From Planctomycetaceae bacterium (GTDB taxonomy: Bacteria > Planctomycetota > Planctomycetia > Pirellulales > Thermoguttaceae), in assembly GCA_009783865.1 (NCBI GenBank), contig WRCR01000157.1:1-8209 (forward strand): a stretch of DNA of 8,209 nucleotides, given 5' to 3'. Of the stretch, positions 1 to 6,998 are shown piece by piece. Every line of letters begins with the position of its first letter. The first letter of the stretch is position 1. The notes beneath the pieces were generated by a model, which was not told the origin of the DNA, ran no database searches, and saw only the letters and a list, made by a program, of their open reading frames with translations. Made by a program: the position numbers and the translations under genes.

Positions 1-2026
1 GTGCTTCCTGCAAACGGATTTCGGGCCCCTTTCCAAGAGAAGCAGCAGCGGTGCTGCCCTGTAACACTGCAAGCCGGGCATTGACGCTCGCATTCCCCTG
101 TTTTACCTGTTCAATCTGTGTGGTAACCGCTCCCAATTGCTGCTGATTTTCTTCGAGTTTGCGGGAATAACTTCTTTCCGTCAGAATCTTGAAACCAACG
201 GAAGCACCGATGACCGCCAGTCCCAGAAGTCCCCACAAAATCGGCATTTCATTTTCAAATACCTTCCTTCCGCTTTGTTCGAAAAGTAAAATTGCAAGCG
301 GTATTGCACCGACTGCGCAAATCAAACCGATTATCACCGTCATCCAAATCGGAATCGACTGATTCTGCATCAAAAAAGTATTGATGCGGTGCAGGTCTTT
401 GAACCGCGCCATCAATTCCGTATGACGCTGCACAATTCCCTGACTGCGCCGCAGCAGTTGAATCGTTTCGGTAGTTGTTTCAACGGCGGAACTGATGTCA
501 TCAGCATTACGCCGCTTCATCTCGGTTTCAAGTTTCGTTTCGAGAACCTTGTTTTGATTGGTCAATTCCGTTAACCACCGGCGGGCTTTCGTCAAACGTT
601 TTTTTGCTTTGCGTGCTGCGCCGGAAGGGATTTTATAACCGTCGAGGAAACTGACATCAATCAATTCATTCGATTCCAAAAATGGTCGGCTTCCTTTCAC
701 TGCCGGTTCCGTTGCAGTGTTTTCTGTACGTGATACGCCGGATATTTCCGCACCATCTTGCGTAAAAGTTGTCCGCTCCGCAGCATTGCCTTCGGAAACA
801 TTACCGACTCTCTGCGCCGAGTAAAACGTTTCGGGAAAGATACCGCGCTTTGCCGCCGGTAAAAGAAGTGCGCGTCTTCCGCGCTTGATTTGATTTTCGG
901 CTTCCGTTATCCGGTTTTCCAAGACAGCGATTTCTTTTTCGTGTTCCGTGATTAGTCCGTCAATTTCGATAATCCGTTTTTCTTCGTCAAACAACGCTTC
1001 AATTTTCGGCGTTAATTCCAGCAGTGTTTGATTCACCGGAAGTTGCTTGACGGCTTCAACCGCCCGCTGATATTCCGTTTTGAGTTCGCTATACGCAAGA
1101 CGTTTTTTCGACCGCCGGTCATTGATTTCTTCAAGTTGCCTGATTGTCTCTTCGGAAATTTCGGCAACATTTCCCAGCAGAGCGATTTCCTGCCGGACTC
1201 TATCGCGGCGTATCCAAATCGGCTCGCAAATCTCCGCTGTTTCATAAAGACGTTTTTCACGCTGCAACTTGGTTAGTTCGTGTTCGAGGACGCTAAGTGA
1301 ATTATCCATGTCTTTCCGTTCACTTCGCAAGCGGATATATTCCCGTACCAGTAATTTTACGCCGGCTTGCTCCTCGATAATTTTGTCCCGCTGCCGCAGC
1401 AGTTGCGTCAGCAGCGAGGGTTTATGCGGGTTCTCATGAACGTTAAGAACCGCATTACGTCTTGCGGCAATTTCCTTGATAGAATCCACGATGGACATTC
1501 TATCCATACCGGTACTCAAGCGGAAAAGCATCTCTGACGCTTCGGTATCATTCAGCGAACCGAGCCGCTGTAATTCGTCAAGTCCGATAGCAAAGACGTT
1601 GTTGAATGTTGTTTCGTCAACACCGCAGGTTAAAATCCGCAGAAGTTGCGCTCGTTCCTGCTCGCCGTCCAAAGAACGCAAATCGACATCTTCTCTTCCT
1701 TCGATTACATCGGGGTGAAACATTCTTCGAAGCGTATAATTTCCGCTGGGACATTCAAGGCGCAGAATACCGCCGGCAACTATCATCATCGGCTTGCCGT
1801 CGGCATCATAGTCGGCGTTCCATTCGCTGTTTTTTCCGCCGGGGCGGCGGGCAAATCGTTTCCGGTATTCTCCAAAGCCGTAAAGTTGAGAACGAATAAA
1901 CTCCAGCATGGTTGATTTACCCGCTTCGTTCCCGCCGTAGAAGACGTTGAGACCGGGCGACAACTTGGGAATGGTCAATCCCGCCCAAATACCGAACCTT
2001 TCTATTTCGAGACCGGTTATATTCAT
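1..2026 (-). CDS. SMC/Rad50-type AAA family ATPase (SbcC/YhaN-like), C-terminus beyond window
   Basis: This is a partial gene: 675 codons from the ATG at 2026 are open to the left edge with no stop. Its likely role is the ATPase subunit of an SbcCD-like DNA-processing complex. The N-terminus (MNITGLEIERFGIW) is the first strand of a RecF/SMC ATPase head, followed by Walker A GGNEAGKST at residues 31-39. A conserved head segment, VDETTFNNVFAIGLDEL, lies at about 136-152. Charged helical, coiled-coil-like sequence covers about 180-400, a polar low-complexity linker about 402-452, and coiled coil resumes to about 555. Two hydrophobic helices (about 560-582 and 596-612) separated by a short charged loop form a membrane hairpin, after which the coil continues. 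Walker B and the ABC signature must lie outside the window. The start is fixed by an AAAAGGA ribosome binding site four bases upstream, inside the end of the preceding gene. Identity as YhaN-like is inferred from family knowledge; the ATPase call is firm. Confidence 0.9.
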   Translation of the reverse strand, partial: MNITGLEIERFGIWAGLTIPKLSPGLNVFYGGNEAGKSTMLEFIRSQLYGFGEYRKRFARRPGGKNSEWNADYDADGKPMMIVAGGILRLECPSGNYTLRRMFHPDVIEGREDVDLRSLDGEQERAQLLRILTCGVDETTFNNVFAIGLDELQRLGSLNDTEASEMLFRLSTGMDRMSIVDSIKEIAARRNAVLNVHENPHKPSLLTQLLRQRDKIIEEQAGVKLLVREYIRLRSERKDMDNSLSVLEHELTKLQREKRLYETAEICEPIWIRRDRVRQEIALLGNVAEISEETIRQLEEINDRRSKKRLAYSELKTEYQRAVEAVKQLPVNQTLLELTPKIEALFDEEKRIIEIDGLITEHEKEIAVLENRITEAENQIKRGRRALLLPAAKRGIFPETFYSAQRVGNVSEGNAAERTTFTQDGAEISGVSRTENTATEPAVKGSRPFLESNELIDVSFLDGYKIPSGAARKAKKRLTKARRWLTELTNQNKVLETKLETEMKRRNADDISSAVETTTETIQLLRRSQGIVQRHTELMARFKDLHRINTFLMQNQSIPIWMTVIIGLICAVGAIPLAILLFEQSGRKVFENEMPILWGLLGLAVIGASVGFKILTERSYSRKLEENQQQLGAVTTQIEQVKQGNASVNARLAVLQGSTAAASLGKGPEIRLQEA

Positions 2027-2027
2027 A

Positions 2028-3590
2028 CTATCCTTTTACTATTCCGAACATGTCCTCTTCCGACAATAATTCAACACCGGCGGCTGCCGCTTTCTTCAAA
2101 ACGGCACTCCGCTGCTGAAGTTGTTTCGCAGTCGATACAAAACGATATTCTTTCTTCTTTTCGGCTGTACTATCTTCTTTGTTTTCGTTCTTGCTGTTCT
2201 CTTCCGTTTTCCCTTCAGTTTTTTCAGCAATCTTCTCGGCAAGCAGCAGTTTGGCGTTTTGGTCTTCATTTTCCCATTCATCTGCCCAACTTTTCGGCAG
2301 ATACGGTTCAAGGTCGATGACTTCCGATGTTCGTTCCTGATAATGTTTCACGGAACGCAGAAAGTCACCGAGTATTGTTTGCTGTTCGTAAAATTGTTTC
2401 GGCAGATACTCCGGCTGCAACAGCGACAATGACACCGGATACGTCAACGGAACGTCCGGCGAAAAGTCCGTTCCGAAAAATGCACGCAACTCGGTTAGCA
2501 ATTCCGCTGTCAAGTTGCCTTTCCGCAGCGAGTCCGCAAGACGGCACGGCGGAATATCAACAAACCAGCAGATAAACAGGTCTTCGTCTTTTTGACTTTC
2601 ACGAAAACCCTTGATATGTTCCCGCAATATTGCCGACAATTTCGACGCATCGGTATCAGCGTCCAGCGTTATTACGTCGTTGAGCCAGCGAATCGGTGAA
2701 GTTGTGAAATGAGTTAAAACCGGTTCATCACCCCAGTTGACTTCAACGAGAGTCGCTCCGAAATTGCCGGTGTCCTGCGGGGAAAGCGCAATGGTTGACC
2801 CCGGATAATGAACGGTGAACGGCTGCGGCGGTAAATTATGCCGCTCGCGTTTTTTTCCGGTTATCCATTCGGGCAGTGCCAGCGGCACCGGCTTGCCGTC
2901 TGAACCGATTTTTCGGGGATTGCCGTGAAAAGCGGAACGGCGGCGTTCTCCGCCCAAAGCCCAGTAATCGATATGCCGCTGCGACAATGATTCCGGTTCA
3001 ACTTCGCCGTTTGCAACTGCGATTGTGAACAGCCCGCCGGGGTCATGTTGAAACTCGGAAATTCGTATCCGCTTCGCCTGTTGATTCCGGCTCATTCCGA
3101 CAATGCGCGCAATCGGTGTCTTATCGTCCGTTCCCTGTCGTCTGAAGTCCGCCGTCTGCTGTCTTTCAAAGACGGCAAATTCCTGAATCGTGTTGCTGGG
3201 AAAGAGCCGGACGCTATCCGGCAGCGGAAATGCGGTGTGCCAATCTTCGGGGGAGTCGAATTCGCCGCCAGCCCAATAGACGGCAATATCCGCCTTGTGC
3301 AGTTTTTCAAACTGTTCCAGCAGAAACAGCAGAATACCCGGCGGAGCAAGATTGGCATTAAGTACATTACCGCTCAAGATTAGGAAATCGACATTTTCTT
3401 CCAGTACCGTTTGAAACAAGCGTTCCGCCGCCCGTTGTGAAACGTCGAGATAACGTTTTTCCCAATGGGCAGGACCTTCGAGGGTATATTCCAGCGTTTT
3501 GTCCAGATGCAAATCAGATGCGTGAACGAAACGCAGCGGCGGATGCACTGAAAAGGAACGCGAATGAGTCAATAACGGAGGTGAATCCAT
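2028..3590 (-). CDS. SbcD/Mre11-fold metallophosphoesterase-like protein with degenerate metal-binding motifs
   Basis: This 520-residue protein has the fold signature of SbcD/YhaO DNA exonucleases. FVHASDLHLD (21-30) is motif I with Asp26 and His28 intact. The other motifs are altered: LSGN at 72-75 replaces the usual GD, WAGGEFD at 106-112 replaces GNHD/E, VANGE at 192-196 replaces the LHG-type histidine, and DYWALGGERR at 208-217 replaces GHxH. The protein is otherwise well formed, with a HYPGS capping-domain junction at 261-265, a conserved-looking WYEQ-type segment (FYEQQTILGDFL, 400-411) and a lysine/glutamate-rich insert at about 444-482. The frame is intact, so this is not a simple pseudogene. 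It is the first gene of a two-gene unit with the SMC-like ATPase, whose ATG lies one base after this TAG stop. The start lacks a strong ribosome binding site (only AGG close by); a GTG at codon 15 is an alternative. It may be a structural or DNA-binding subunit and not an active nuclease. YWAGG in place of GNHD recalls planctomycete homologues (from memory). Confidence 0.85.
   Translation of the reverse strand: MDSPPLLTHSRSFSVHPPLRFVHASDLHLDKTLEYTLEGPAHWEKRYLDVSQRAAERLFQTVLEENVDFLILSGNVLNANLAPPGILLFLLEQFEKLHKADIAVYWAGGEFDSPEDWHTAFPLPDSVRLFPSNTIQEFAVFERQQTADFRRQGTDDKTPIARIVGMSRNQQAKRIRISEFQHDPGGLFTIAVANGEVEPESLSQRHIDYWALGGERRRSAFHGNPRKIGSDGKPVPLALPEWITGKKRERHNLPPQPFTVHYPGSTIALSPQDTGNFGATLVEVNWGDEPVLTHFTTSPIRWLNDVITLDADTDASKLSAILREHIKGFRESQKDEDLFICWFVDIPPCRLADSLRKGNLTAELLTELRAFFGTDFSPDVPLTYPVSLSLLQPEYLPKQFYEQQTILGDFLRSVKHYQERTSEVIDLEPYLPKSWADEWENEDQNAKLLLAEKIAEKTEGKTEENSKNENKEDSTAEKKKEYRFVSTAKQLQQRSAVLKKAAAAGVELLSEEDMFGIVKG
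2031..2037 (-). promoter_or_regulatory. Ribosome binding site of the SMC-like ATPase gene, inside the upstream gene
   Basis: On the minus strand the sequence reads AAAAGGA, then TAGT, then ATG. The purine-rich site is made of the last two sense codons of the SbcD-like gene, and its TAG stop sits between the site and the next start. This arrangement favours translational coupling, so the two proteins are probably made in a fixed ratio. It also fixes the ATPase start at 2026. Confidence 0.65.
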
Positions 3591-3670
3591 AAACCTGTGC
3601 GGAGTAAAGACCGGTATAAGTAACGTATTTTATGTTTTCTATTTTTTCGGAACGGTCAACGTAAAATACC

Positions 3671-3699
3671 AGTGTATCAGAAACGGAAAAGTTTTACAA
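3671..3699 (-). promoter_or_regulatory. Possible sigma-70-type promoter of the SbcD-like/ATPase operon
   Basis: On the minus strand there is a TTGTAA box (3699-3694), a 17-base spacer and a TACACT box (3676-3671), each matching the consensus at four of six positions. It lies about 80 bases upstream of the ATG at 3590. The -35 box overlaps one copy of the TTTTACAA motif that recurs near the divergent promoter. This is a pattern match only; planctomycete promoters are poorly known and AT-rich spacers give false matches. Confidence 0.3.
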
Positions 3700-3722
3700 G
3701 TCCAGTGAAAAGAATTTTTTGA

Positions 3723-3750
3723 AAATAAAAGCGGGAACCAAAGTCCCCGC
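3723..3750 (-). terminator. Probable intrinsic terminator on the minus strand
   Basis: Read on the minus strand, GCGGGGAC, loop TTTG, GTTCCCGC form an 8-bp stem (one G-U pair), followed at once by TTTTATTTTC. The plus-strand reading has an A-C mismatch in the stem and only a CTCTTTAG tail, so the hairpin points leftward. It sits between two divergently transcribed genes, where a terminator is unexpected. It could stop antisense or leader transcription before the SbcD-like operon, or act as an attenuator if that operon has a promoter further upstream. Confidence 0.55.
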
Positions 3751-3772
3751 CTCTTTAGCCCTAAAATCGCTC

Positions 3773-3801
3773 TTGGAGAATTTTACAAAATTTTGTAAAA
3801 T
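3773..3801 (+). promoter_or_regulatory. Possible promoter of the MMPL transporter/activator operon
   Basis: TTGGAG (3773-3778), a 17-base spacer and TAAAAT (3796-3801) give a reasonable sigma-70-type promoter 44 bases upstream of the transporter ATG. The -10 box is a five-of-six match and the -35 box four of six. The spacer and -10 are almost entirely made of the 22-bp palindrome, so a protein bound there would block polymerase. No sigma-54-type -24/-12 element (TGGCAC/TTGC) was seen in this intergenic region. Confidence 0.4.
3780..3801. promoter_or_regulatory. Perfect 22-bp palindrome, putative operator
   Basis: The left half ATTTTACAAAA is followed immediately by its exact reverse complement TTTTGTAAAAT. 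It lies in the divergent intergenic region and covers the spacer and -10 of the candidate rightward promoter. Being entirely weak-paired apart from two G-C pairs, it is unlikely to be a terminator. A homodimeric repressor site is the simplest reading; the regulator is unknown. Confidence 0.5.
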
Positions 3802-3814
3802 ATAGCCGTTTATC

Positions 3815-3829
3815 TTGTAAAAAATACAA
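3815..3829. promoter_or_regulatory. Second dyad related to the 22-bp palindrome
   Basis: TTGTA (3815-3819) and TACAA (3825-3829) flank five adenines, repeating the core of the palindrome's half-sites 14 bases downstream of it. It lies between the candidate promoter and the transporter ATG, where a second repressor dimer could bind the start of the transcript region. The AT-rich background makes a chance match possible. Confidence 0.3.
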
Positions 3830-3844
3830 ATTTTTAACTAGAGA

Positions 3845-6800
3845 ATGGAACGGAATCCTCATCAAACCGGCACACCGCAAACCGTTGAAGAAACATCATG
3901 GTTTGCTGTGCCGCTGTTTCTGCTAACACGGATATGTTGCCGCAACGCCGTTACCGTGCTGGTTTTATCGGTCTGTACCGCCGCCTTTAGCGTGTACTTG
4001 GCAACGCAACATCTCGGTTTCAAAATGAGCCGATTGGATTTAATCAATCCGAACAGCAGTTTTAATCACCTCTGGCTCGACTACATCAAGGAATTCGGCG
4101 ATAACGACGAAGTCGTCGTAGTTGTCGAAGGAAAAAACAGCACCGAAATCATACCGGTACTCGAAACAATTTCCGCAGCAACAGAACAAGAACCGCAATT
4201 CTTTCAATCCATCCTGAAAGGCGTTGATACCTCCAAGATTCGGAAAAAAGGACTGCACTACGTTCCGCTCAAGGAATTGCAGTTAATCAACGAATTCGTT
4301 CAGGAAACAGCACCGCTGACAAACGGACATTGGGAACATCTCGCCGCTGCACCGATGCTGAACCGCATTGCCGATACACTCGAAAAGTCAACCGAACCTG
4401 AAAAACTGTTTCGGGCGGTCAGCGAACTTGACTCATTATCCTTGAGCATCGCGCAGTCCTTCGGAAATAGACCGTCTTATGGTTCACCTTGGGATTCCAT
4501 TCAAAATACTTTGTTGAACGGTTCGCAGTCCTTTCCTGCTCCTGTGCCGGAAGTTGTTGCGGCATGCAGTCAGAACGACACTAATTATTTTATCTTTCCG
4601 GTCGATAATGGCGTAATGGGTTTCGTCCTGTTAAAACTGGCGAACATCGACAAAACGCAAACCGCTCAAGGGCAGAAAGCGATTGATAAACTGCGTTCCA
4701 TCACGAATACCGTCGTAAAACAAAATCCGACGGTAAAAATCGGTTTAACCGGTATGCCGATTATCGAAAACGATGAAATGCGTTCAAGCACCGATTCCAT
4801 GTCGAAAGCAACCGTTATAGCGTTCTTTGGAGTCGTGGCAATTTTCGCAGCGGGCTTCGGCGGCATCCGGCATCCGTTTTTCGGTATGATTGCGCTAATA
4901 GTTGCTTTCTGCTGGACGCTGGGTTATATCACCATTGCCGTAGGTCATCTCAACATCTTGAGTATTGCCTTCGGAACAATGCTGGTCGGTCTCGGCACCG
5001 ATTTCAGCGTTCATTACATTGCCCGGTATCTGCAACTTCGCCACAGCGGTCTCGGTACCGAGGAAGCACTTTGTCAAACCGCCCGGCAAGTCGGTCCCGG
5101 TATTCTGGTCGGAGCAATAACAACGGCAACCGCTTTTTACGCTGCGTCTTTCACGGAGTTCACCGGCATTGCCGAACTGGGAATCATCTCCGGCGGCGGA
5201 ATAATCCTCTGCGTTATCTCCTCGCTGGTCGTATTGCCCGCTATAATTCAGGTGTTAGACCGCAAGTATGGAAAACATCAGAAAAAATACTTTCCGAAAC
5301 CGATGGACATCAGACCCGCGCTGATGCCTGTGTTCCGTTATCCAACCTTCGTTTTGGCAACTGCCGCCTTCATATTGCTGCTGCTGATACTCGGAATACC
5401 CAAAGTATGGTACGATTATAATCTGCTGCATCTCCAAGCGGTCGGTTTGGAAAGCGTTGAATTGGAAGAACGTCTTTTGGAACAAGATACCGAAAAAGGC
5501 GGGAAAAACATTTGGTTTGCTCTTTCGATAACGAACAGTAAAGAAGAATTACTCGAAAAGAAAAAACAGTTTGCCGAAAAGTATCCCGAGTTGACGGTTG
5601 AAGAAATCGTTTCATGGTTTCCCGATACCGACCCCGAAAAGGCACCGATTATCAACCAGTTGGCGGCAGCGTTGAGTAATTTACCGGAGCGTCCAGCCGA
5701 AATTGCGGCATCTGAACCGACTGAGACCGGAACTGCTCTGGCAAGAGTTCAATACGCGTTGTCTTCGCCTGACAGTCCGCTGATGCGTCTTTTGAATCCG
5801 TCATCACGCAGTAATACACACGGCAATATAAGCAGTGTCAGCGGTATTCAGATTGAGCGGTACAATACCGTCAATATACCTCCGCAGGCAGCGGCGTTTG
5901 CGTCTACACTGCAACAGAAGATTCCGCAGATATTGCGGAATCTTGCCGAAACCCGCGAAACACTGCGCCGCATGCCGCAGCGGGAATATACGGCAAGAAT
6001 GACGCAATATCAAAGTGCAGTTGCAGGCGACTTGCTGACCCGGCTGCAAACACTGCGCGACATGGCGGTACCCGAACCGCCGTCTTTCGATGACTTGCCG
6101 CCGTCACTGGTGCAGCGTTTCGTCAGCAAAGGCGGAAAATATCTGATGCGGATTTACACAACGGCAAACATTTGGAATATGGACGAAATGCGGAAATTCG
6201 TCTCTGCCGTTAGAGATATTGACCCGAAGGCGACCGGCAGTCCGCTGCAAACGTATGAAGCATCGCTGCAAATGCAGGAAAGTTTTATCTATGCCGCCTT
6301 TTACGCTTTCGGAATGATAGTACTGTTTCTGCTCATCGACTTCCGCTCATTGAAAGACACGGCGTTTGCGCTGTTGCCGATGTTAATGGGATTTACTATG
6401 ATGTTCGGAATTCTCGGCTGGCTTGATATACCGCTCAATCCGGCAAATATGATAGTGCTGCCGCTGGTACTCGGACTGGGAATCGATGACGGCGTTCATC
6501 TTATTCACGATTACCGGCAGCAGTGCGGAAGAGGCAGAAAAACCGCGCACAAGTATAAATTGTCGTCTTCGCTTGCGATTGCCGTTTTGATAACTTCGCT
6601 GACAACGCTGGTCGGTTTCGGCAGCATGATGGTTGCGGCGCATCGCGGACTCCAATCGCTCGGCAGAGTGCAGGTCATCGGTGTTACCTGCTGTATGATT
6701 ACCTCGCTAACCGTGCTGCCTGCGCTGTTTATTTTATGGTCAAAAAACAAAACCGGTCTGCTTGCGGACGAAACAGAAACAGTTCAAGAAGCCGAAGTCA

Positions 6801-6970
6801 TAAAAATTGAGACGAAAGAAGAAGTTCACGAACAACAACTTCGAATATATGAAGAAAAGCGCGTGTGTGAACACATCGAAGAAACAATACCGGAGACAGT
6901 TCCGTTTGAAGAACGCACAGAGAAACGCTCCGAAAAACAAAAGCGTCTCGTTAAACGTCATTCGGCATAA
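3845..6970 (+). CDS. MMPL/RND family transporter (HpnN-like topology)
   Basis: This is a 1041-residue inner-membrane transporter of the RND/MMPL superfamily, probably proton-driven and moving lipids or other hydrophobic molecules; its substrate cannot be read from the sequence. A helix at about 34-55 is followed by a large extracytoplasmic domain (about 56-320), five further helices in a bundle (about 322-470), a seventh helix (about 498-518), a second large domain (about 519-814) and a last five-helix bundle (about 815-965). The two halves are the classic RND duplication. Helices 4 and 10 carry the expected acidic motifs GLGTDFSVHYIARY (Asp386) and GLGIDDGVHLIHDY (Asp881, Asp882). FKMSRLDLINPNSSFN near residue 59 resembles planctomycete and HpnN-type members. 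The tail from about 966 is highly charged and glutamate/lysine-rich and lies beyond the membrane domain. The start has only a weak GAGA ahead of it but gives a standard N-terminus. It heads an operon with the sigma-54 activator. The family call is firm; the substrate is unknown. Confidence 0.93.
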   Translation: MERNPHQTGTPQTVEETSWFAVPLFLLTRICCRNAVTVLVLSVCTAAFSVYLATQHLGFKMSRLDLINPNSSFNHLWLDYIKEFGDNDEVVVVVEGKNSTEIIPVLETISAATEQEPQFFQSILKGVDTSKIRKKGLHYVPLKELQLINEFVQETAPLTNGHWEHLAAAPMLNRIADTLEKSTEPEKLFRAVSELDSLSLSIAQSFGNRPSYGSPWDSIQNTLLNGSQSFPAPVPEVVAACSQNDTNYFIFPVDNGVMGFVLLKLANIDKTQTAQGQKAIDKLRSITNTVVKQNPTVKIGLTGMPIIENDEMRSSTDSMSKATVIAFFGVVAIFAAGFGGIRHPFFGMIALIVAFCWTLGYITIAVGHLNILSIAFGTMLVGLGTDFSVHYIARYLQLRHSGLGTEEALCQTARQVGPGILVGAITTATAFYAASFTEFTGIAELGIISGGGIILCVISSLVVLPAIIQVLDRKYGKHQKKYFPKPMDIRPALMPVFRYPTFVLATAAFILLLLILGIPKVWYDYNLLHLQAVGLESVELEERLLEQDTEKGGKNIWFALSITNSKEELLEKKKQFAEKYPELTVEEIVSWFPDTDPEKAPIINQLAAALSNLPERPAEIAASEPTETGTALARVQYALSSPDSPLMRLLNPSSRSNTHGNISSVSGIQIERYNTVNIPPQAAAFASTLQQKIPQILRNLAETRETLRRMPQREYTARMTQYQSAVAGDLLTRLQTLRDMAVPEPPSFDDLPPSLVQRFVSKGGKYLMRIYTTANIWNMDEMRKFVSAVRDIDPKATGSPLQTYEASLQMQESFIYAAFYAFGMIVLFLLIDFRSLKDTAFALLPMLMGFTMMFGILGWLDIPLNPANMIVLPLVLGLGIDDGVHLIHDYRQQCGRGRKTAHKYKLSSSLAIAVLITSLTTLVGFGSMMVAAHRGLQSLGRVQVIGVTCCMITSLTVLPALFILWSKNKTGLLADETETVQEAEVIKIETKEEVHEQQLRIYEEKRVCEHIEETIPETVPFEERTEKRSEKQKRLVKRHSA

Positions 6971-6989
6971 AATAAAAATTGAAAATCCA

Positions 6990-6994
6990 GAGGA
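6990..6994 (+). promoter_or_regulatory. Ribosome binding site deciding the activator start
   Basis: GAGGA lies four bases upstream of the ATG at 6999, a good Shine-Dalgarno site. The open frame reaches back to 6807 inside the transporter gene, but the added residues are basic, low-complexity and unlike any activator N-terminus. From 6999 the protein goes almost directly into the AAA+ domain (LVGNSEAMQ). The start at 6999 is therefore preferred. Confidence 0.75.
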
Positions 6995-6998
6995 AATA

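Noticed and set aside
389..1915. Several plus-strand open frames opposite the ATPase gene
   Set aside because: They are short, have no recognisable domains or ribosome binding sites, and lie opposite a continuous 675-codon frame with clear ATPase motifs.
2121..3383. Plus-strand frames opposite the SbcD-like gene
   Set aside because: Compositionally they mirror the coding strand and show no independent motif or initiation signal.
2028..3590. SbcD-like gene as a pseudogene
   Set aside because: The frame is intact over 520 codons, ends in a stop placed for coupling to the next gene, and keeps conserved non-catalytic segments; substitution of metal ligands is a better description than decay.
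3731..3750. Hairpin as a plus-strand terminator
   Set aside because: In that direction the stem has a mismatch and the following bases CTCTTTAG are not a T-tract, and no plus-strand gene lies upstream.
3780..3801. AT palindrome as a terminator or recombination site
   Set aside because: It has almost no G-C pairs, no T-tract and no adjacent integrase or mobile gene; its position over a promoter favours an operator.
3845..6970. Naming the transporter hpnN
   Set aside because: The topology and motifs fit, but no hopanoid genes are in the window and many planctomycete MMPL paralogues share these features.
6807..6998. Upstream extension of the activator, adding 64 residues that overlap the transporter gene
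   Set aside because: The added residues are basic and low-complexity, the overlap is long, and a good ribosome binding site precedes the ATG at 6999.
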